Source of the DNA: Bacteroidales bacterium
GTDB taxonomy: Bacteria; Bacteroidota; Bacteroidia; Bacteroidales; VadinHA17
Direction: 5' to 3'
NCBI GenBank assembly: GCA_011620595.1
Contig: WOYX01000005.1
Location: 1 to 61,427 of the forward strand
Length of the DNA: 61,427 nt
Shown here: piece by piece, positions 32,119 through 41,779 of the stretch
How the letters are laid out: each line of letters opens with the position of its first letter
Position numbering within the stretch: the stretch's first letter is position 1
Notes under the pieces: model-generated
The model's input: only the letters and a program-made list of their open reading frames with translations
What the model was told of the DNA's origin: nothing
Databases searched by the model: none
Position numbers and translations under genes: made by a program

Positions 32119-35100
32119 ATGGTTTGGGACAGACGACATAATAACATCTTTGGAACTGCCAGGATAGCAATCCTGATGCTGGTTGCAGGCCTTGCAGCTG
32201 TCACTGATTCTCAGGCGCAGTATTTTGGCAGGAACAAGCCGGGGTACAGCTCCTTCAGGTTTGATGTACTTGAGACACCGGGGTTTGAGATATATCATTA
32301 CATTAAGAATGATACGCTTCTGAAAACTGTTTCGGAGTGGGCTGAGGAGTGGTTCAATATTCACCGGAATCTCTTCAGGGACACCTTTGAAACCAGGAAT
32401 CCACTGATATTTTATAATAATCATGCTGATTTTCAGCAGACCAATGCTGTCAGCAGTCTTGTCGGCACAGGCACGGGAGGGATAACCGAGGGCATGAAGA
32501 ACAGGGTCATTCTGCCCTTCGCCCTTACTCTTTCGCAGACGGACCACACCCTGGGGCATGAGCTGGTCCATGCATTCCAGTTTAATATGTTCACAAAATC
32601 AGACACCGCAAAAAGCTACTCACTGAATAACATCCCGCTTTGGATGATAGAAGGCATGGCTGAGTATTTCTCGCTGGGCAGTGTTGATCCCAACACCGCC
32701 ATGTGGATGAGAGATGCGTTGCTTAATAACGACTTCCCGACTCTTAAGCAGTTATCCTCAGATTCCAGGTACTTCCCTTACAGGTACGGACAGGCATTCT
32801 GGGCCATGGTTGGCAAGACATGGGGTGACACAGTCATTATCCCGCTGTTTGAGAAGACGGCTCAATATGGCTTCAGCAAGGCGGCTGACACAATCCTGGG
32901 TTATGATGAGAAAACCCTGTCAGGATTATGGTCGAGTGCCACCAGGCTGTTTTACAGTCAGTATCTGACGGCAGAGGCTGATGATATTGCAGGCAGAGAG
33001 CTGATAACAGGGAAGAACGGCGGAAGAATTAACATATCACCATCAATCAGTCCTGACGGTAAGTATATCGCTTTCTTCTCTGAAAAGAACGTCTTTACGC
33101 TTGATCTTTTCATTGCCGATGCTGTCACAGGCAAGGTTGTAAGCAGGGTGTCAGGGGCTGCTGCGCGGACCTATGACGATTTTAACTATGTCGAATCAGG
33201 TGGCAGTTGGTCGCCTGACGGCAGCAAGTACGTCTTCGTGCTATTCAGCGACGGGATCAACAAGCTTGCCTTCGTGGATGCAAAGAGAGGCCGGATTACC
33301 AGGGAGGTAGCCGTCAGGGGGGTGCCTGCACTGGAAAACCCCGCCTGGTCGCCTGACGGCAGAAAGATAGTTTTCACAGGGTCATCGGAAGGTATAAGTG
33401 ATCTCTACCTGTATGACATTATGTCGGATGAGACTAAAAAGCTTACAGATGACTTCGCCTCAAACATTCACCCTTCATGGTCTTCAGACGGCCGTAAGAT
33501 CATCTTCTCACAGGAGAAGATAAACAGCAGTGCCGGTCACCGTAAATTCAGCTTTGCCCTGGCAATCCTGGACATGAAAACAGGAAGTATCAGGGAGATC
33601 GATCTTTTTGACGGTGCTTACAATATGAACCCGTGGTTCTCGTCCGACGACAGCTCCGTCTATTTCCTCTCCGACGCTGACGGCTTCAGGAACATGTATA
33701 AATACGATATTGAATCCGGGCGCCTCTTCAGGCTCACATCCTACATGACCGGCATCAGCGGAATAACACCCTGGTCGCCGGCGATGAGCCGTTCACGCAG
33801 CGGCAACATAACAGTCTATAACTATTATATCAAAAACTCTTACCATATAGTGATTGCCGGTGACAATGATTTTGAGCCGGTGGAGGTTGACGGTTCGGTG
33901 GTCAATTTTGATGCCGGCACTCTCCCTCCGCTCCACCATGTATCGGCTAACCTGATAGACACAACGCTCTACAGCAGGAAGTCAAGCGAACCTTTGCCGG
34001 CAGATTCAGTGAAACATCTGCCTTACAAACCCAAATTCAAGCTCGATTACATCTCTAACAATGCCAGTATAGGGGTTTCGTCAGGTATCTACAGGAACAA
34101 TCTGGAAGGAAGTATCAATATGATATTCAGTGATATGATTGGTGACAACCAGCTATACTCCTCCCTCTCCCTCAACGGTGAGATATATGATTTTGCGGGA
34201 CAGGCAGCATATATCAGGCAGAAGGGCAGGATTAAATGGGGCACTGCCATCTCGCATATTCCATACCGTGCCGGGAGCATGTCATCCCGGGCCGATTCGG
34301 TCAGCCTGGAGGGTGAGATGGTGCCCGTTGAGGTGCTGCAGCTTGATTATATCAGGTTGTTTGAGGATAATCTTACCCTTTATGCTTCTTTGCCATTCTC
34401 CCAGACCAGGCGGGTTGAGGCAACTGCTTCATCATCATGGTATTATTACCGTATTGACCGGTATGATTATTACTACTTGCTGAACGGCTTAAATATCGGC
34501 GGCAGCAGGGAGAAGATACCTGCACCGGAGGGGAGCAGCTATCAGCAGTTATCTTTTGCATATGTCAAGGACAATTCACTGTTCGGCATGACGGCCCCGA
34601 TGCAGGGCAGCAGGGCAAGGTGCCAGGTAGACAAGTATTTCGGGGCGACGGATATCTTCACCGCACTCTTTGATTACAGGCACTATCTCTTCCTCAAACC
34701 GGTGAGCCTTGCATTTCGTCTTTACAGCTATGGCATGTACGGAAAAGGGTCAGGCTCCGGCGATGACCTCCTTCAGCCTCTCTACTTAGGCTATCCCTGG
34801 CTCATACGGGGATATGAGAACATCGGTTACGGCACAGAGAGCACTATAGAGCTGAACTCACTGAACATCTCCAGGTTGAGCGGCTCGCGTATGGCTGTGG
34901 CAAACGCCGAGTTGAGGTTCCCGTTCAGCGGTCCGGAGAGGCTTGCCCTGATCAAGTCAAAATGGTTCCTGACTGATGTAAATCTCTTTTTTGATGCAGG
35001 GCTGGCGTGGTATGGCGGTGACAGGATCATATTCAATGACGGCAGCTCGCAGGCGGCTGAAAACGAAAAATACCCGCTCTTCAGCACCGGCGCCTCGGTG

Positions 35101-35211
35101 CGCATTAACCTGCTTGGGTATCTGATCCTTGAGCCCTACTGTGCCTTCCCGCTGCAGAACGGAGGGTTTAAGAATCCTGTATTCGGGCTCAACTTCGTGC
35201 CGGGGTGGTAA
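32119..35211 (+). CDS. Secreted metallopeptidase-like protein with TolB-type propeller and outer-membrane-like C-terminus
   Basis: The 1030-residue protein starts with a signal-like segment (LMLVAGLAAVTDSQAQ). A peptidase MA-like domain carries the zinc site HTLGHELVHAFQFN (HELVH near residue 150). It is followed by PD40/TolB blades with repeated SPDGKYIAF, SPDGSKYVF, SPDGRKIVF and SSDGRKIIF between about residues 310 and 520. The C-terminal 380 residues, rich in alternating aromatic strands and ending NPVFGLNFVPGW, resemble a BamA-type beta-barrel. A surface or outer-membrane peptidase is inferred. Confidence 0.8.
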   Translation: MVWDRRHNNIFGTARIAILMLVAGLAAVTDSQAQYFGRNKPGYSSFRFDVLETPGFEIYHYIKNDTLLKTVSEWAEEWFNIHRNLFRDTFETRNPLIFYNNHADFQQTNAVSSLVGTGTGGITEGMKNRVILPFALTLSQTDHTLGHELVHAFQFNMFTKSDTAKSYSLNNIPLWMIEGMAEYFSLGSVDPNTAMWMRDALLNNDFPTLKQLSSDSRYFPYRYGQAFWAMVGKTWGDTVIIPLFEKTAQYGFSKAADTILGYDEKTLSGLWSSATRLFYSQYLTAEADDIAGRELITGKNGGRINISPSISPDGKYIAFFSEKNVFTLDLFIADAVTGKVVSRVSGAAARTYDDFNYVESGGSWSPDGSKYVFVLFSDGINKLAFVDAKRGRITREVAVRGVPALENPAWSPDGRKIVFTGSSEGISDLYLYDIMSDETKKLTDDFASNIHPSWSSDGRKIIFSQEKINSSAGHRKFSFALAILDMKTGSIREIDLFDGAYNMNPWFSSDDSSVYFLSDADGFRNMYKYDIESGRLFRLTSYMTGISGITPWSPAMSRSRSGNITVYNYYIKNSYHIVIAGDNDFEPVEVDGSVVNFDAGTLPPLHHVSANLIDTTLYSRKSSEPLPADSVKHLPYKPKFKLDYISNNASIGVSSGIYRNNLEGSINMIFSDMIGDNQLYSSLSLNGEIYDFAGQAAYIRQKGRIKWGTAISHIPYRAGSMSSRADSVSLEGEMVPVEVLQLDYIRLFEDNLTLYASLPFSQTRRVEATASSSWYYYRIDRYDYYYLLNGLNIGGSREKIPAPEGSSYQQLSFAYVKDNSLFGMTAPMQGSRARCQVDKYFGATDIFTALFDYRHYLFLKPVSLAFRLYSYGMYGKGSGSGDDLLQPLYLGYPWLIRGYENIGYGTESTIELNSLNISRLSGSRMAVANAELRFPFSGPERLALIKSKWFLTDVNLFFDAGLAWYGGDRIIFNDGSSQAAENEKYPLFSTGASVRINLLGYLILEPYCAFPLQNGGFKNPVFGLNFVPGW

Positions 35212-35333
35212 TGCCTGCAACAGGTGAGTTAGAACCCGGTCAGGTAAGCCGGCCTGGGAGCAAGAAGAACCGTATGCCGGCCACGGGTATATGTCACCGG
35301 TCATCTACACAATAGGCTTAGGTTCGTATTGCG

Positions 35334-35353
35334 AGTGGAGTGCAGACTCCACT
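35334..35353 (+). terminator. Hairpin behind the 1030-residue metallopeptidase gene
   Basis: AGTGGAGT (35334-35341) pairs with ACTCCACT (35346-35353) around GCAG and is followed by a weak T-rich stretch. It lies 122 bases after the stop. Confidence 0.4.
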
Positions 35354-35399
35354 TCTTGCACCTTAGACTGATACCTCACCGATTAAAGCAATAACCGGA

Positions 35400-35430
35400 A
35401 TTGTTTTTTTCAGTGATATAATTATTTTTG
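35400..35430 (+). promoter_or_regulatory. Bacteroidota-type promoter for the SSS symporter
   Basis: TATTTTTG (35423-35430) matches the -7 box, and ATTG (35400-35403), 19 bases upstream, is one base off the TTTG -33 element. The gene starts at 35494. Confidence 0.5.
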
Positions 35431-35493
35431 GATTGAATTCAGGCTTTCGCTGCGATTGTCTCCGGCGGAAAAATCCCTGATTCGAGACATGCC

Positions 35494-36948
35494 ATGCTGA
35501 TTACTGTCTTTATCGTTTATCTCTGTTTCCTCGTAGCCATTGTAGTGTATGCCTCAAGGCAGTCAAAGACGAATGCCGATTTTGTCCTGGGTGGCAGGAA
35601 GATCCCGGGGTTGTTCCTTGCCCTCTCCGAGAGGGCCACCGGCGAGTCGGCATGGCTGCTGCTGGGACTGACAGGCTTTGCTTATGCTGAAGGATGGAGC
35701 GCCATCTGGGTGGCCATAGGGTGCGTCTCCGGAATTCTCTTCCTATGGATCTTCATGGCTGAGCCCCTGAGAAGGGTAACCGAGAAAACCGGGGCACTGA
35801 CCGTGTCCGGATTATTTTTCCGGTCGTTCCCCGGCTCCGAAAGGAAAATCGGACTGCTGTCGTCGGTTATCATCATCATCTTCTTCGTCCTCTACCTCTC
35901 CGCACAGTTCAGCGGCGCCGGAAAGATATTCAATGACACCTTTCAGATCGAACCCTTCTGGGGCATGGTTATAGGTGCGGGCATCGTAACTCTTTATTCG
36001 ATGCTCGGGGGCTTCATCACCGTGGTGGCCGTCGACGCTTTTCAGGCTATCCTGATGATAATAACCTGCGTGGTACTGCCGATAGTTGCCCTCTTTATTG
36101 CTGCCGCGAACGGCATTGGCTTTGCCGAGGCCCTTATGCATTCTGATGTTGCGTTGCATGAAGCCTCTGCGACGCTGACAACCGGAGCCTGGGCCTTGCT
36201 GGTGGTCAACGGTCTGAGCTGGGCCTTCGGATATACGGGTCAGCCGCAGCTGCTCAACAGGATGATGGCCATGCGCAATCCAGCTGAGACTAAGAGGGCA
36301 AGGGTGGTAGCAATAGGATGGACCCTGCTGGCTTATACCGGAGCCTTTCTCATCGGTATCATCGGTTTTAAGATGGTACAGGAAGGACTGATGGGTGAAG
36401 GCGCTGCTGCTATCGCTGCCGATTCGGAAAAGGTAATGCCAATTATGGTTATGACCCTGCTGAACCCACTGCTGGCGGGTATCCTGCTCTCCGGAGCGGT
36501 ATCGGCCATGATGTCAACGGCATCCTCACAGCTGATAGTGGTCTCGTCATCAATAACCGAGGATATCTGGAGCAACCTGCAGCGAAAACCGATGCCTGAG
36601 AAGAGACTTCTCTTCCTGAACAAGTTCCTTACCCTGACGGTTGGCGTGGTTGCCTTCCTGCTGGTTCTGACGATGGAAGATACGGTTTATGGCCTGGTAT
36701 CTTATGCCTGGAGCGGCATCGGCGCCTCCTTCGGCCCGGCAATAGTGCTTCTGCTCTTCTGGAAGAAGTTTTCCAGGGCAGGAGTATATGCCTCCCTGAT
36801 AACCGGCACACTGTCAGCCATCATATGGAAGACATGGCTGGCTGACCCGACGGGTGTGTCGGAGCGTCTCGCAAGCTACCTTCTGGCATTCACCGCAGCC
36901 GTGCTTTTCAGCTTGCTCTTACCTGAAAGAAAGCACAAGTTCGACTAA
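35494..36948 (+). CDS. Sodium:solute symporter (SSS family, PutP-like)
   Basis: The 484-residue protein has about 13 membrane segments. It carries family motifs such as DFVLGGRKIPGLFLALSERATGESAWL near residue 28-55 (split as DFVLGGRKIPG and ALSERATGESAWL), YSMLGGFITVVAVDAFQ near 168 and GILLSGAVSAMMSTASSQL near 328, typical of proline/Na+ symporters. It imports an organic solute with Na+. Proline is the best guess by similarity to PutP but is not proven. It is encoded alone behind its own promoter-like boxes. Confidence 0.85.
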   Translation: MLITVFIVYLCFLVAIVVYASRQSKTNADFVLGGRKIPGLFLALSERATGESAWLLLGLTGFAYAEGWSAIWVAIGCVSGILFLWIFMAEPLRRVTEKTGALTVSGLFFRSFPGSERKIGLLSSVIIIIFFVLYLSAQFSGAGKIFNDTFQIEPFWGMVIGAGIVTLYSMLGGFITVVAVDAFQAILMIITCVVLPIVALFIAAANGIGFAEALMHSDVALHEASATLTTGAWALLVVNGLSWAFGYTGQPQLLNRMMAMRNPAETKRARVVAIGWTLLAYTGAFLIGIIGFKMVQEGLMGEGAAAIAADSEKVMPIMVMTLLNPLLAGILLSGAVSAMMSTASSQLIVVSSSITEDIWSNLQRKPMPEKRLLFLNKFLTLTVGVVAFLLVLTMEDTVYGLVSYAWSGIGASFGPAIVLLLFWKKFSRAGVYASLITGTLSAIIWKTWLADPTGVSERLASYLLAFTAAVLFSLLLPERKHKFD

Positions 36949-37064
36949 AACATCATACCCTAGCCCTGATCCTCCGCTATGGAGGTATAGTATTTTATTC
37001 CAACCTGGGGCAAGCTGGGCTGGTTTGAAAAATTATGGATAGAATCTAGAAAATATTTGTAGAT

Positions 37065-37091
37065 TGACCGAAAATATATTATATTCGGTCA
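37065..37091. promoter_or_regulatory. AT-centred inverted repeat upstream of the DUF4143 ATPase
   Basis: TGACCGAA (37065-37072) and TTCGGTCA (37084-37091) are perfect arms around 11 A/T bases, 19 bases before the ATG. It may be an operator over the promoter or an mRNA hairpin in the leader. Confidence 0.5.
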
Positions 37092-37110
37092 GTAAACTGA
37101 TCGTAATATT

Positions 37111-38301
37111 ATGAGAACAATCTATGAAATATCGGCAAGATCTGTTGAACTTGTCTCCACCATACGGATCAGAAGCCAGATAAGATGGCTTGAAGAGCCT
37201 GAGCGGCTTATCTGCATAAAAGGCAGCAGGGGAGTCGGAAAGACCACACTTTTGCTTCAATATGCAAAGACAAGGCTGCAGGGCAGGGATTTGCTTTATG
37301 TGAGTCTTGACAACCTCTGGTTCACTGAAAACAGGCTGGTGGACCTTGCTGACGACTTCTCAAAAAACGGAGGAAAATTTCTTCTGATTGATGAAATACA
37401 TCATTATCCAGGCTGGTCAGTGGAATTGAAGAATATATATGACAGCCTGCCCGATCTGAAGGTAATCTATACCGGCTCATCATTGTTGCACCTTACCGGC
37501 GGCAGGGCCGATCTTTCCAGACGGTCAGTAGTGCATACGCTTCCAGGGCTCTCATTAAGAGAATATATTATGTTCTCCGATAATATTGAATTTCCGGCAT
37601 ACACTCTGGATGAAATAGTCAGGGATCATATTGAAATCTCAAAAACAATCTGGAGCCGTATCAAGCCTATAAAAAAGTATAATGAATATCTCGAGTTTGG
37701 TTATTTTCCTTTCTTTCTTGAAGGCAGAGATTATTACAAAAACAAGGTACTCGAGGTCGTTAACCTGGTATTGGAATCAGATCTGCCCTATGCTGCAAGA
37801 ATAAGTTACAGCAATATCAATAAGCTGAAACAGTTACTTTATATCATTTCGGAAAGTGCACCGTTCAAACCTAATATTGATAAATTAAGTGAAAGAACAG
37901 GTATGTCCAAGAATACTCTCAAGGATTACCTGCATTACATGAGCGATGCTCTGCTGCTTAATCTCCTGCACAGAGAGGGTAAAGGCATCAGCAGACTGAC
38001 CAAGCCGGAAAAGATATACCTGCATCATCCCAACTTGATGAATGCCATACCCGGGGGATCAATTGATACAGGAAATCTCAGGGAGACTTTTTTCCTGAAT
38101 CAGGTATCCTTTAATTATCCTGCCAGGTACACTGACAGAGGTGATTTTTTGGTTGACAACCGATATATCTTTGAAATAGGCGGGAAAAATAAAAAATCCG
38201 TCCAGATTTCAGGGCTTGACAACTCATATATGGTTCTTGACAATATTGAAACCGGTTCAGGAAGAGAGATCCCGCTGTGGCTTTTTGGGTTCCTGTATTA
38301 G
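37111..38301 (+). CDS. AAA+ ATPase with DUF4143-type C-terminus
   Basis: The 396-residue protein has Walker A GSRGVGKTTLLLQYA (near residues 38-50), Walker B FLLIDEIHHYPGW (near 90) and sensor motif VIYTGSSLLHL (near 115). A winged-helix-like segment follows (ISESAPFKPNIDKLSERTGMSKNTLKDYL, here split as KLSERTGMSKNTLKDYL). The C-terminal nuclease-like fold ends with VDNRYIFEIGG and GSGREIPLWLFG. These ATPases are common, patchily distributed and mobile in Bacteroidota; their role is unknown. Base composition is lower in GC than the neighbours. It converges on recA with only 4 bases between the stops. Confidence 0.85.
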   Translation: MRTIYEISARSVELVSTIRIRSQIRWLEEPERLICIKGSRGVGKTTLLLQYAKTRLQGRDLLYVSLDNLWFTENRLVDLADDFSKNGGKFLLIDEIHHYPGWSVELKNIYDSLPDLKVIYTGSSLLHLTGGRADLSRRSVVHTLPGLSLREYIMFSDNIEFPAYTLDEIVRDHIEISKTIWSRIKPIKKYNEYLEFGYFPFFLEGRDYYKNKVLEVVNLVLESDLPYAARISYSNINKLKQLLYIISESAPFKPNIDKLSERTGMSKNTLKDYLHYMSDALLLNLLHREGKGISRLTKPEKIYLHHPNLMNAIPGGSIDTGNLRETFFLNQVSFNYPARYTDRGDFLVDNRYIFEIGGKNKKSVQISGLDNSYMVLDNIETGSGREIPLWLFGFLY

Positions 38302-38305
38302 TTTC

Positions 38306-39316
38306 TTATCTGGCCTTTTCCTTCAGCTGTTCGGTGATCTTTGCCCTGATCTCGTCGGCCAGCTCCGGATTATCCTCCATGATCTTCTTGACGGCATCGC
38401 GGCCCTGCCCCAGCTTGGTGTCACCGTATGAGAACCACGATCCGCTCTTTTTGATGATGTTGAAGTCGGTACCCAGGTCGACCAGTTCACCTGTACGGGA
38501 GATGCCCTCGCCAAACAGTATGTCAAAGTCAGCCTTCCTGAACGGCGGAGCCAGTTTGTTTTTAACCACCTTGACCCTGACACGGTTGCCGACGGCATCC
38601 TCGCCATCCTTGATCTGGTTCGATCGCCTTATGTCAAGCCTGACAGAGGCATAAAATTTCAGGGCGTTGCCGCCGGTGGTGGTCTCGGGATTACCGAACA
38701 TCACCCCTATCTTTTCCCTTAGCTGGTTGATGAAGATGCAGGTGGTGTTGGTCTTGTTGATGTTCGCCGTCAGCTTGCGCAGAGCCTGTGACATCAGCCT
38801 TGCCTGCAGTCCCATCTTCGAGTCGCCCATCTCGCCCTCTATCTCCGCTTTGGGTGTCAGAGCCGCCACCGAGTCGATCACGATGATGTCAATGGCCCCG
38901 GAACGGATCAGGTGATCTGCTATCTCCAGTGCCTGCTCGCCGTTGTCAGGCTGTGAGATAAGCAGGTTCTCGACATCGACGCCCAACTTTGAGGCATAGA
39001 ACCTGTCAAACGCATGCTCGGCATCGATCATGGCTGCTATGCCGCCCGCCTTCTGGGCTTCAGCTATGGCATGAATGGCCAGTGTGGTCTTGCCCGATGA
39101 CTCCGGACCATAGATCTCAACAACCCTTCCGCGCGGCAGCCCGCCTATGCCGAGAGCGGCATCGAGTCCTATCGACCCGGTTGAGATAACCTGTACATTC
39201 TCAATAGCATGATCGCCCAGCTTCATAATGGTGCCACGCCCAAAATCCTTTTCGATCTTGCCGAGCGTCACCTCGAGCGCCTTGAGCTTCTCTTTGTTTA
39301 CTTCTTTTCTTTCCAT
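38306..39316 (-). CDS. recA: Recombinase RecA
   Basis: The 336-residue protein shows Walker [14 protein letters not shown], the catalytic-region motif IDAEHAFD, Walker [13 protein letters not shown], loop L2 with [22 protein letters not shown] (split as [17 protein letters not shown] and TTTGG) and [13 protein letters not shown]. It forms filaments on single-stranded DNA for homologous recombination and SOS induction. It lies 19 bases downstream of bcp and is probably transcribed with it. The length is near the lower end for the family and the protein appears complete. Confidence 0.97.
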   Translation of the reverse strand: MERKEVNKEKLKALEVTLGKIEKDFGRGTIMKLGDHAIENVQVISTGSIGLDAALGIGGLPRGRVVEIYGPESSGKTTLAIHAIAEAQKAGGIAAMIDAEHAFDRFYASKLGVDVENLLISQPDNGEQALEIADHLIRSGAIDIIVIDSVAALTPKAEIEGEMGDSKMGLQARLMSQALRKLTANINKTNTTCIFINQLREKIGVMFGNPETTTGGNALKFYASVRLDIRRSNQIKDGEDAVGNRVRVKVVKNKLAPPFRKADFDILFGEGISRTGELVDLGTDFNIIKKSGSWFSYGDTKLGQGRDAVKKIMEDNPELADEIRAKITEQLKEKAR

Positions 39317-39335
39317 TTACTTATTCTAATAGCAG

Positions 39336-39803
39336 TTAGACATTCCCGTATAGCTTGAAAATCTGCGGCGCATGATCTTTCGTGTCGACCTTTTTGATCA
39401 CCTTCTCTATTATTCCCTTCTCGTCGATGATGAAGGTAGTGCGGATAACGCCTGTCACTTTCTTTCCGTACATCGTCTTTTCGCCATAGGCGCCGTATGC
39501 AGTCAGTATCTTCTTCTCCGGGTCGGCGATGAGCGGGAAGGGAAGCTCATACTTTGCGGCAAATTTTCCGTGTGAAGCCACGCTGTCAGGACTTACACCC
39601 AGGACCGCAAATCCCTGCTTCAACAGCTCTTCATAGTTGTCCCTGAGACTGCATGCCTCGGCTGTGCAGCCGGGGGTATTATCCTTCGGGTAAAAATAAA
39701 GCACTACTTTCTTTCCGAGGTAACTGCTTAGCTTTACGCTGTTACCGTTCTGGTCGGTACCCTCGAACTGCGGTGCGGGTGTACCGGGTATGGGCTGGGT
39801 CAT
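39336..39803 (-). CDS. bcp: Thiol peroxidase Bcp (peroxiredoxin)
   Basis: The 155-residue peroxiredoxin carries YPKDNTPGCTAEACSLRDNY, with the peroxidatic Cys in PGCTAEAC and the resolving Cys five residues later, as in atypical 2-Cys Bcp enzymes. It reduces peroxides using thioredoxin. ATG at 39803 is preferred to the GTG one codon upstream. The divergent neighbour starts 36 bases away and its -7-like box lies in between, so the two genes share a short promoter region. recA follows on the same strand. Confidence 0.93.
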   Translation of the reverse strand: MTQPIPGTPAPQFEGTDQNGNSVKLSSYLGKKVVLYFYPKDNTPGCTAEACSLRDNYEELLKQGFAVLGVSPDSVASHGKFAAKYELPFPLIADPEKKILTAYGAYGEKTMYGKKVTGVIRTTFIIDEKGIIEKVIKKVDTKDHAPQIFKLYGNV

Positions 39804-39813
39804 CACTTTTTTG

Positions 39814-39821
39814 TATTTTTG
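39814..39821 (+). promoter_or_regulatory. Candidate -7 box for the TPR/SPOR gene
   Basis: TATTTTTG fits TAnnTTTG and lies 17 bases before the ATG at 39839. No good -33 TTTG is seen upstream. Confidence 0.4.
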
Positions 39822-39838
39822 TTAAGACTGGTAAAGGT

Positions 39839-41779
39839 ATGAAGTTATCATCTATCGTAAAAAATTTATCTCTCTTAGTTATTAACAGAGAGGCCTCCGG
39901 ATGGTTCGCGGCACTGATCCTTTTGCTGCTGTTTTCGTCAAGTCCGCTGCACGGCCAGGAGAGGGTGATGCAACCTTCGAAGGTCGCCGCACAGGCTGCA
40001 TGGGACAGGGGTGACTACGAAGTTGCGTATACCCATTTCAATGGGCTGCTGTTGCTCTATTCGCGTGACCCGGTATATAAATATTACACAGGGGCCTGCC
40101 TGACGGAGCTACAGCGCGACATACCCCGTGCGGTGGAGCTGCTGGGCTCTGCCATCAACAGCTCCGTCAACATAAAGAGCGTGCCGGATGAGGTCTGGTT
40201 TTACTACGGGCGGGCGTTGCAGATGAGCGGTAACTTCCATGATGCTGCGGATGCCTATGACAGGTTTGCCAGGGTAGCAGGCAGGAGGCTGGCACAGAAG
40301 TATGACGTGCAGGGCTATATTGATCAGTGCGCGCGGGGGGAGGGTGCCATGGACGTTATTCGGGTAGCAGCCGGTTCAGTCCGTAAAGACAATAGCGGGG
40401 AGCCCACAAGGAGCAAAGCAACTCAGTCCACTGAAAGCGGGAGGACGGCGAACACAAGAGACACGGCACATGGCACAGAGCCCTCCTCCGCCATGGCTAC
40501 GGAGGGCGGGGTGAAAGTGTCGTCGCACTATACCCCGGAAGAGTATGACAGGGTGCTTGCCACTGCAGTTAAATTGCAGCATGAAGCTGACTCACTGGCG
40601 GCCATTGCTGACGCTGAGGCAAGGGAGCTGGATAAAATAGCTTCCGAGGCAGATGAGGCAATGCGAAGGAGAGCCGCTGAAAGCAGGGAGAAGGCTGATA
40701 CAAAGCAGGCGGAGGCCGACGCACTTTTTCTGAAGCTTGAGGGTGACACAGCCGGCCGGCCAAAACACACAGCAGAAGCTGTACCCACATCCCAGCAGTC
40801 TTCCGGACAGGCAGCAGCATCCTCAGCTGCCACAACCACGACATCGGGCCTGCCTCCCTCATCCATTCCCGGTCCGGAACAGTGGCGGACACCGGCCACC
40901 ACTGCAGATCCGACACAGTGGCGGACACCGGCCACCACTGCGGATCCGACACAGTCGCGGACACCGGCCACCACTGCGGATCCGACACAGTCGCGGACAC
41001 CGGCCACCACTGCGGATCCGACACAGTCGCGGACACCGGCGCATAACCCTGATCTGCAGCCACATCTCTTATCCCTGTTTGAAGTCAGGTCAGAGCTGGC
41101 ATACAGTGCTGCCAACCCTGTACCAATAGACATAAATCTTCCAGACGGATTGGTATATACCATTCAGATAGCTGCATTCAAAAACCCCCTCAATCCGTCA
41201 CTCTTTAAAGGGTTGTATCCCGTTTACGGCAAGCTTGCCAGAGAGACCGGAATCACATTTTACTATACCGGTTTCTTCCGCCGTCTTGAGGATGCCAGGC
41301 AGGCACTGCCCAAAGCCCGTGAGGCCGGCTTTCCCGATGCCTTTGTCATTGCCCTGATGAATGATACACGGGTGTCTTTGGAGAGAGCTGCACAGCTCGA
41401 AAAGGAGTGGGGAGCCAAACCTTTGCCTTTCGAAGGAGAGACCACCGCCACGGAAGAGAAAGCCGCCCCGGCAGAGACCAGTCCTGTCGGAACACTCTCA
41501 TTCAGAGCCGAAGTGTTGCGTACTGACACTCCCGAACCTGAAATGATTGAGAAACTTGAACTGCTGGCCGGGCAGAGAGGACTTGACATAATTAAAAACA
41601 ACGAGGGGGAATCGGTGTTTCTGATTGGTAATTTTATTACATTTGAGAGCGCCGAAGACTACGTCTCGCTACTGATACGAAACGGCTACAGCACTGCCAG
41701 GGTTGCAGCGTGGGTAGGCATGTACGAGATACCGGTTGAGGCTGCCAGAGAACTTCTTAAAAGACTGCCTGATGACTAA
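39839..41779 (+). CDS. TPR and SPOR domain envelope protein with a repeat-rich linker
   Basis: ATG at 39839 is chosen because the -7-like box precedes it and it starts a hydrophobic signal (GWFAALILLLLFSSSPLHGQ); the longer frame from 39653 runs through bcp. The 646-residue protein has TPR-like helices (WDRGDYEVAYTHFNGLLLLY, WFYYGRALQMSGNFHDAADAY; only parts cited), a coiled-coil stretch around residues 240-300 and a Thr/Pro/Ser linker with 12-residue repeats. SPOR-like parts follow (GLVYTIQIAAFKNPLNPSLF, and RAEVLRTDTPEPEMIEKL near the end). It probably binds peptidoglycan or the divisome. It overlaps clpS by 8 bases. Confidence 0.72.
   Translation: MKLSSIVKNLSLLVINREASGWFAALILLLLFSSSPLHGQERVMQPSKVAAQAAWDRGDYEVAYTHFNGLLLLYSRDPVYKYYTGACLTELQRDIPRAVELLGSAINSSVNIKSVPDEVWFYYGRALQMSGNFHDAADAYDRFARVAGRRLAQKYDVQGYIDQCARGEGAMDVIRVAAGSVRKDNSGEPTRSKATQSTESGRTANTRDTAHGTEPSSAMATEGGVKVSSHYTPEEYDRVLATAVKLQHEADSLAAIADAEARELDKIASEADEAMRRRAAESREKADTKQAEADALFLKLEGDTAGRPKHTAEAVPTSQQSSGQAAASSAATTTTSGLPPSSIPGPEQWRTPATTADPTQWRTPATTADPTQSRTPATTADPTQSRTPATTADPTQSRTPAHNPDLQPHLLSLFEVRSELAYSAANPVPIDINLPDGLVYTIQIAAFKNPLNPSLFKGLYPVYGKLARETGITFYYTGFFRRLEDARQALPKAREAGFPDAFVIALMNDTRVSLERAAQLEKEWGAKPLPFEGETTATEEKAAPAETSPVGTLSFRAEVLRTDTPEPEMIEKLELLAGQRGLDIIKNNEGESVFLIGNFITFESAEDYVSLLIRNGYSTARVAAWVGMYEIPVEAARELLKRLPDD
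40880..41040. repeat. 36-bp tandem repeat inside the SPOR gene, 4 full copies plus partial
   Basis: The 36-base unit starting CAGTGGCGGACACCGGCC (copies at 40880, 40916, 40952, 40988 and a partial at 41024) encodes a 12-residue repeat of the type QWRTPATTADPT. The first two copies have TGG and the others TCG at the second codon. In-frame copy number could change linker length. Confidence 0.85.

Noticed and set aside
39653..39838. Upstream extension of the SPOR gene
   Set aside because: It would run antisense through bcp and skip the signal peptide start and the -7-like box at 39814.
40528..41163. Long minus-strand frames over the SPOR gene repeats
   Set aside because: They result from the 36-bp repeat being open in several frames and show no family signature.
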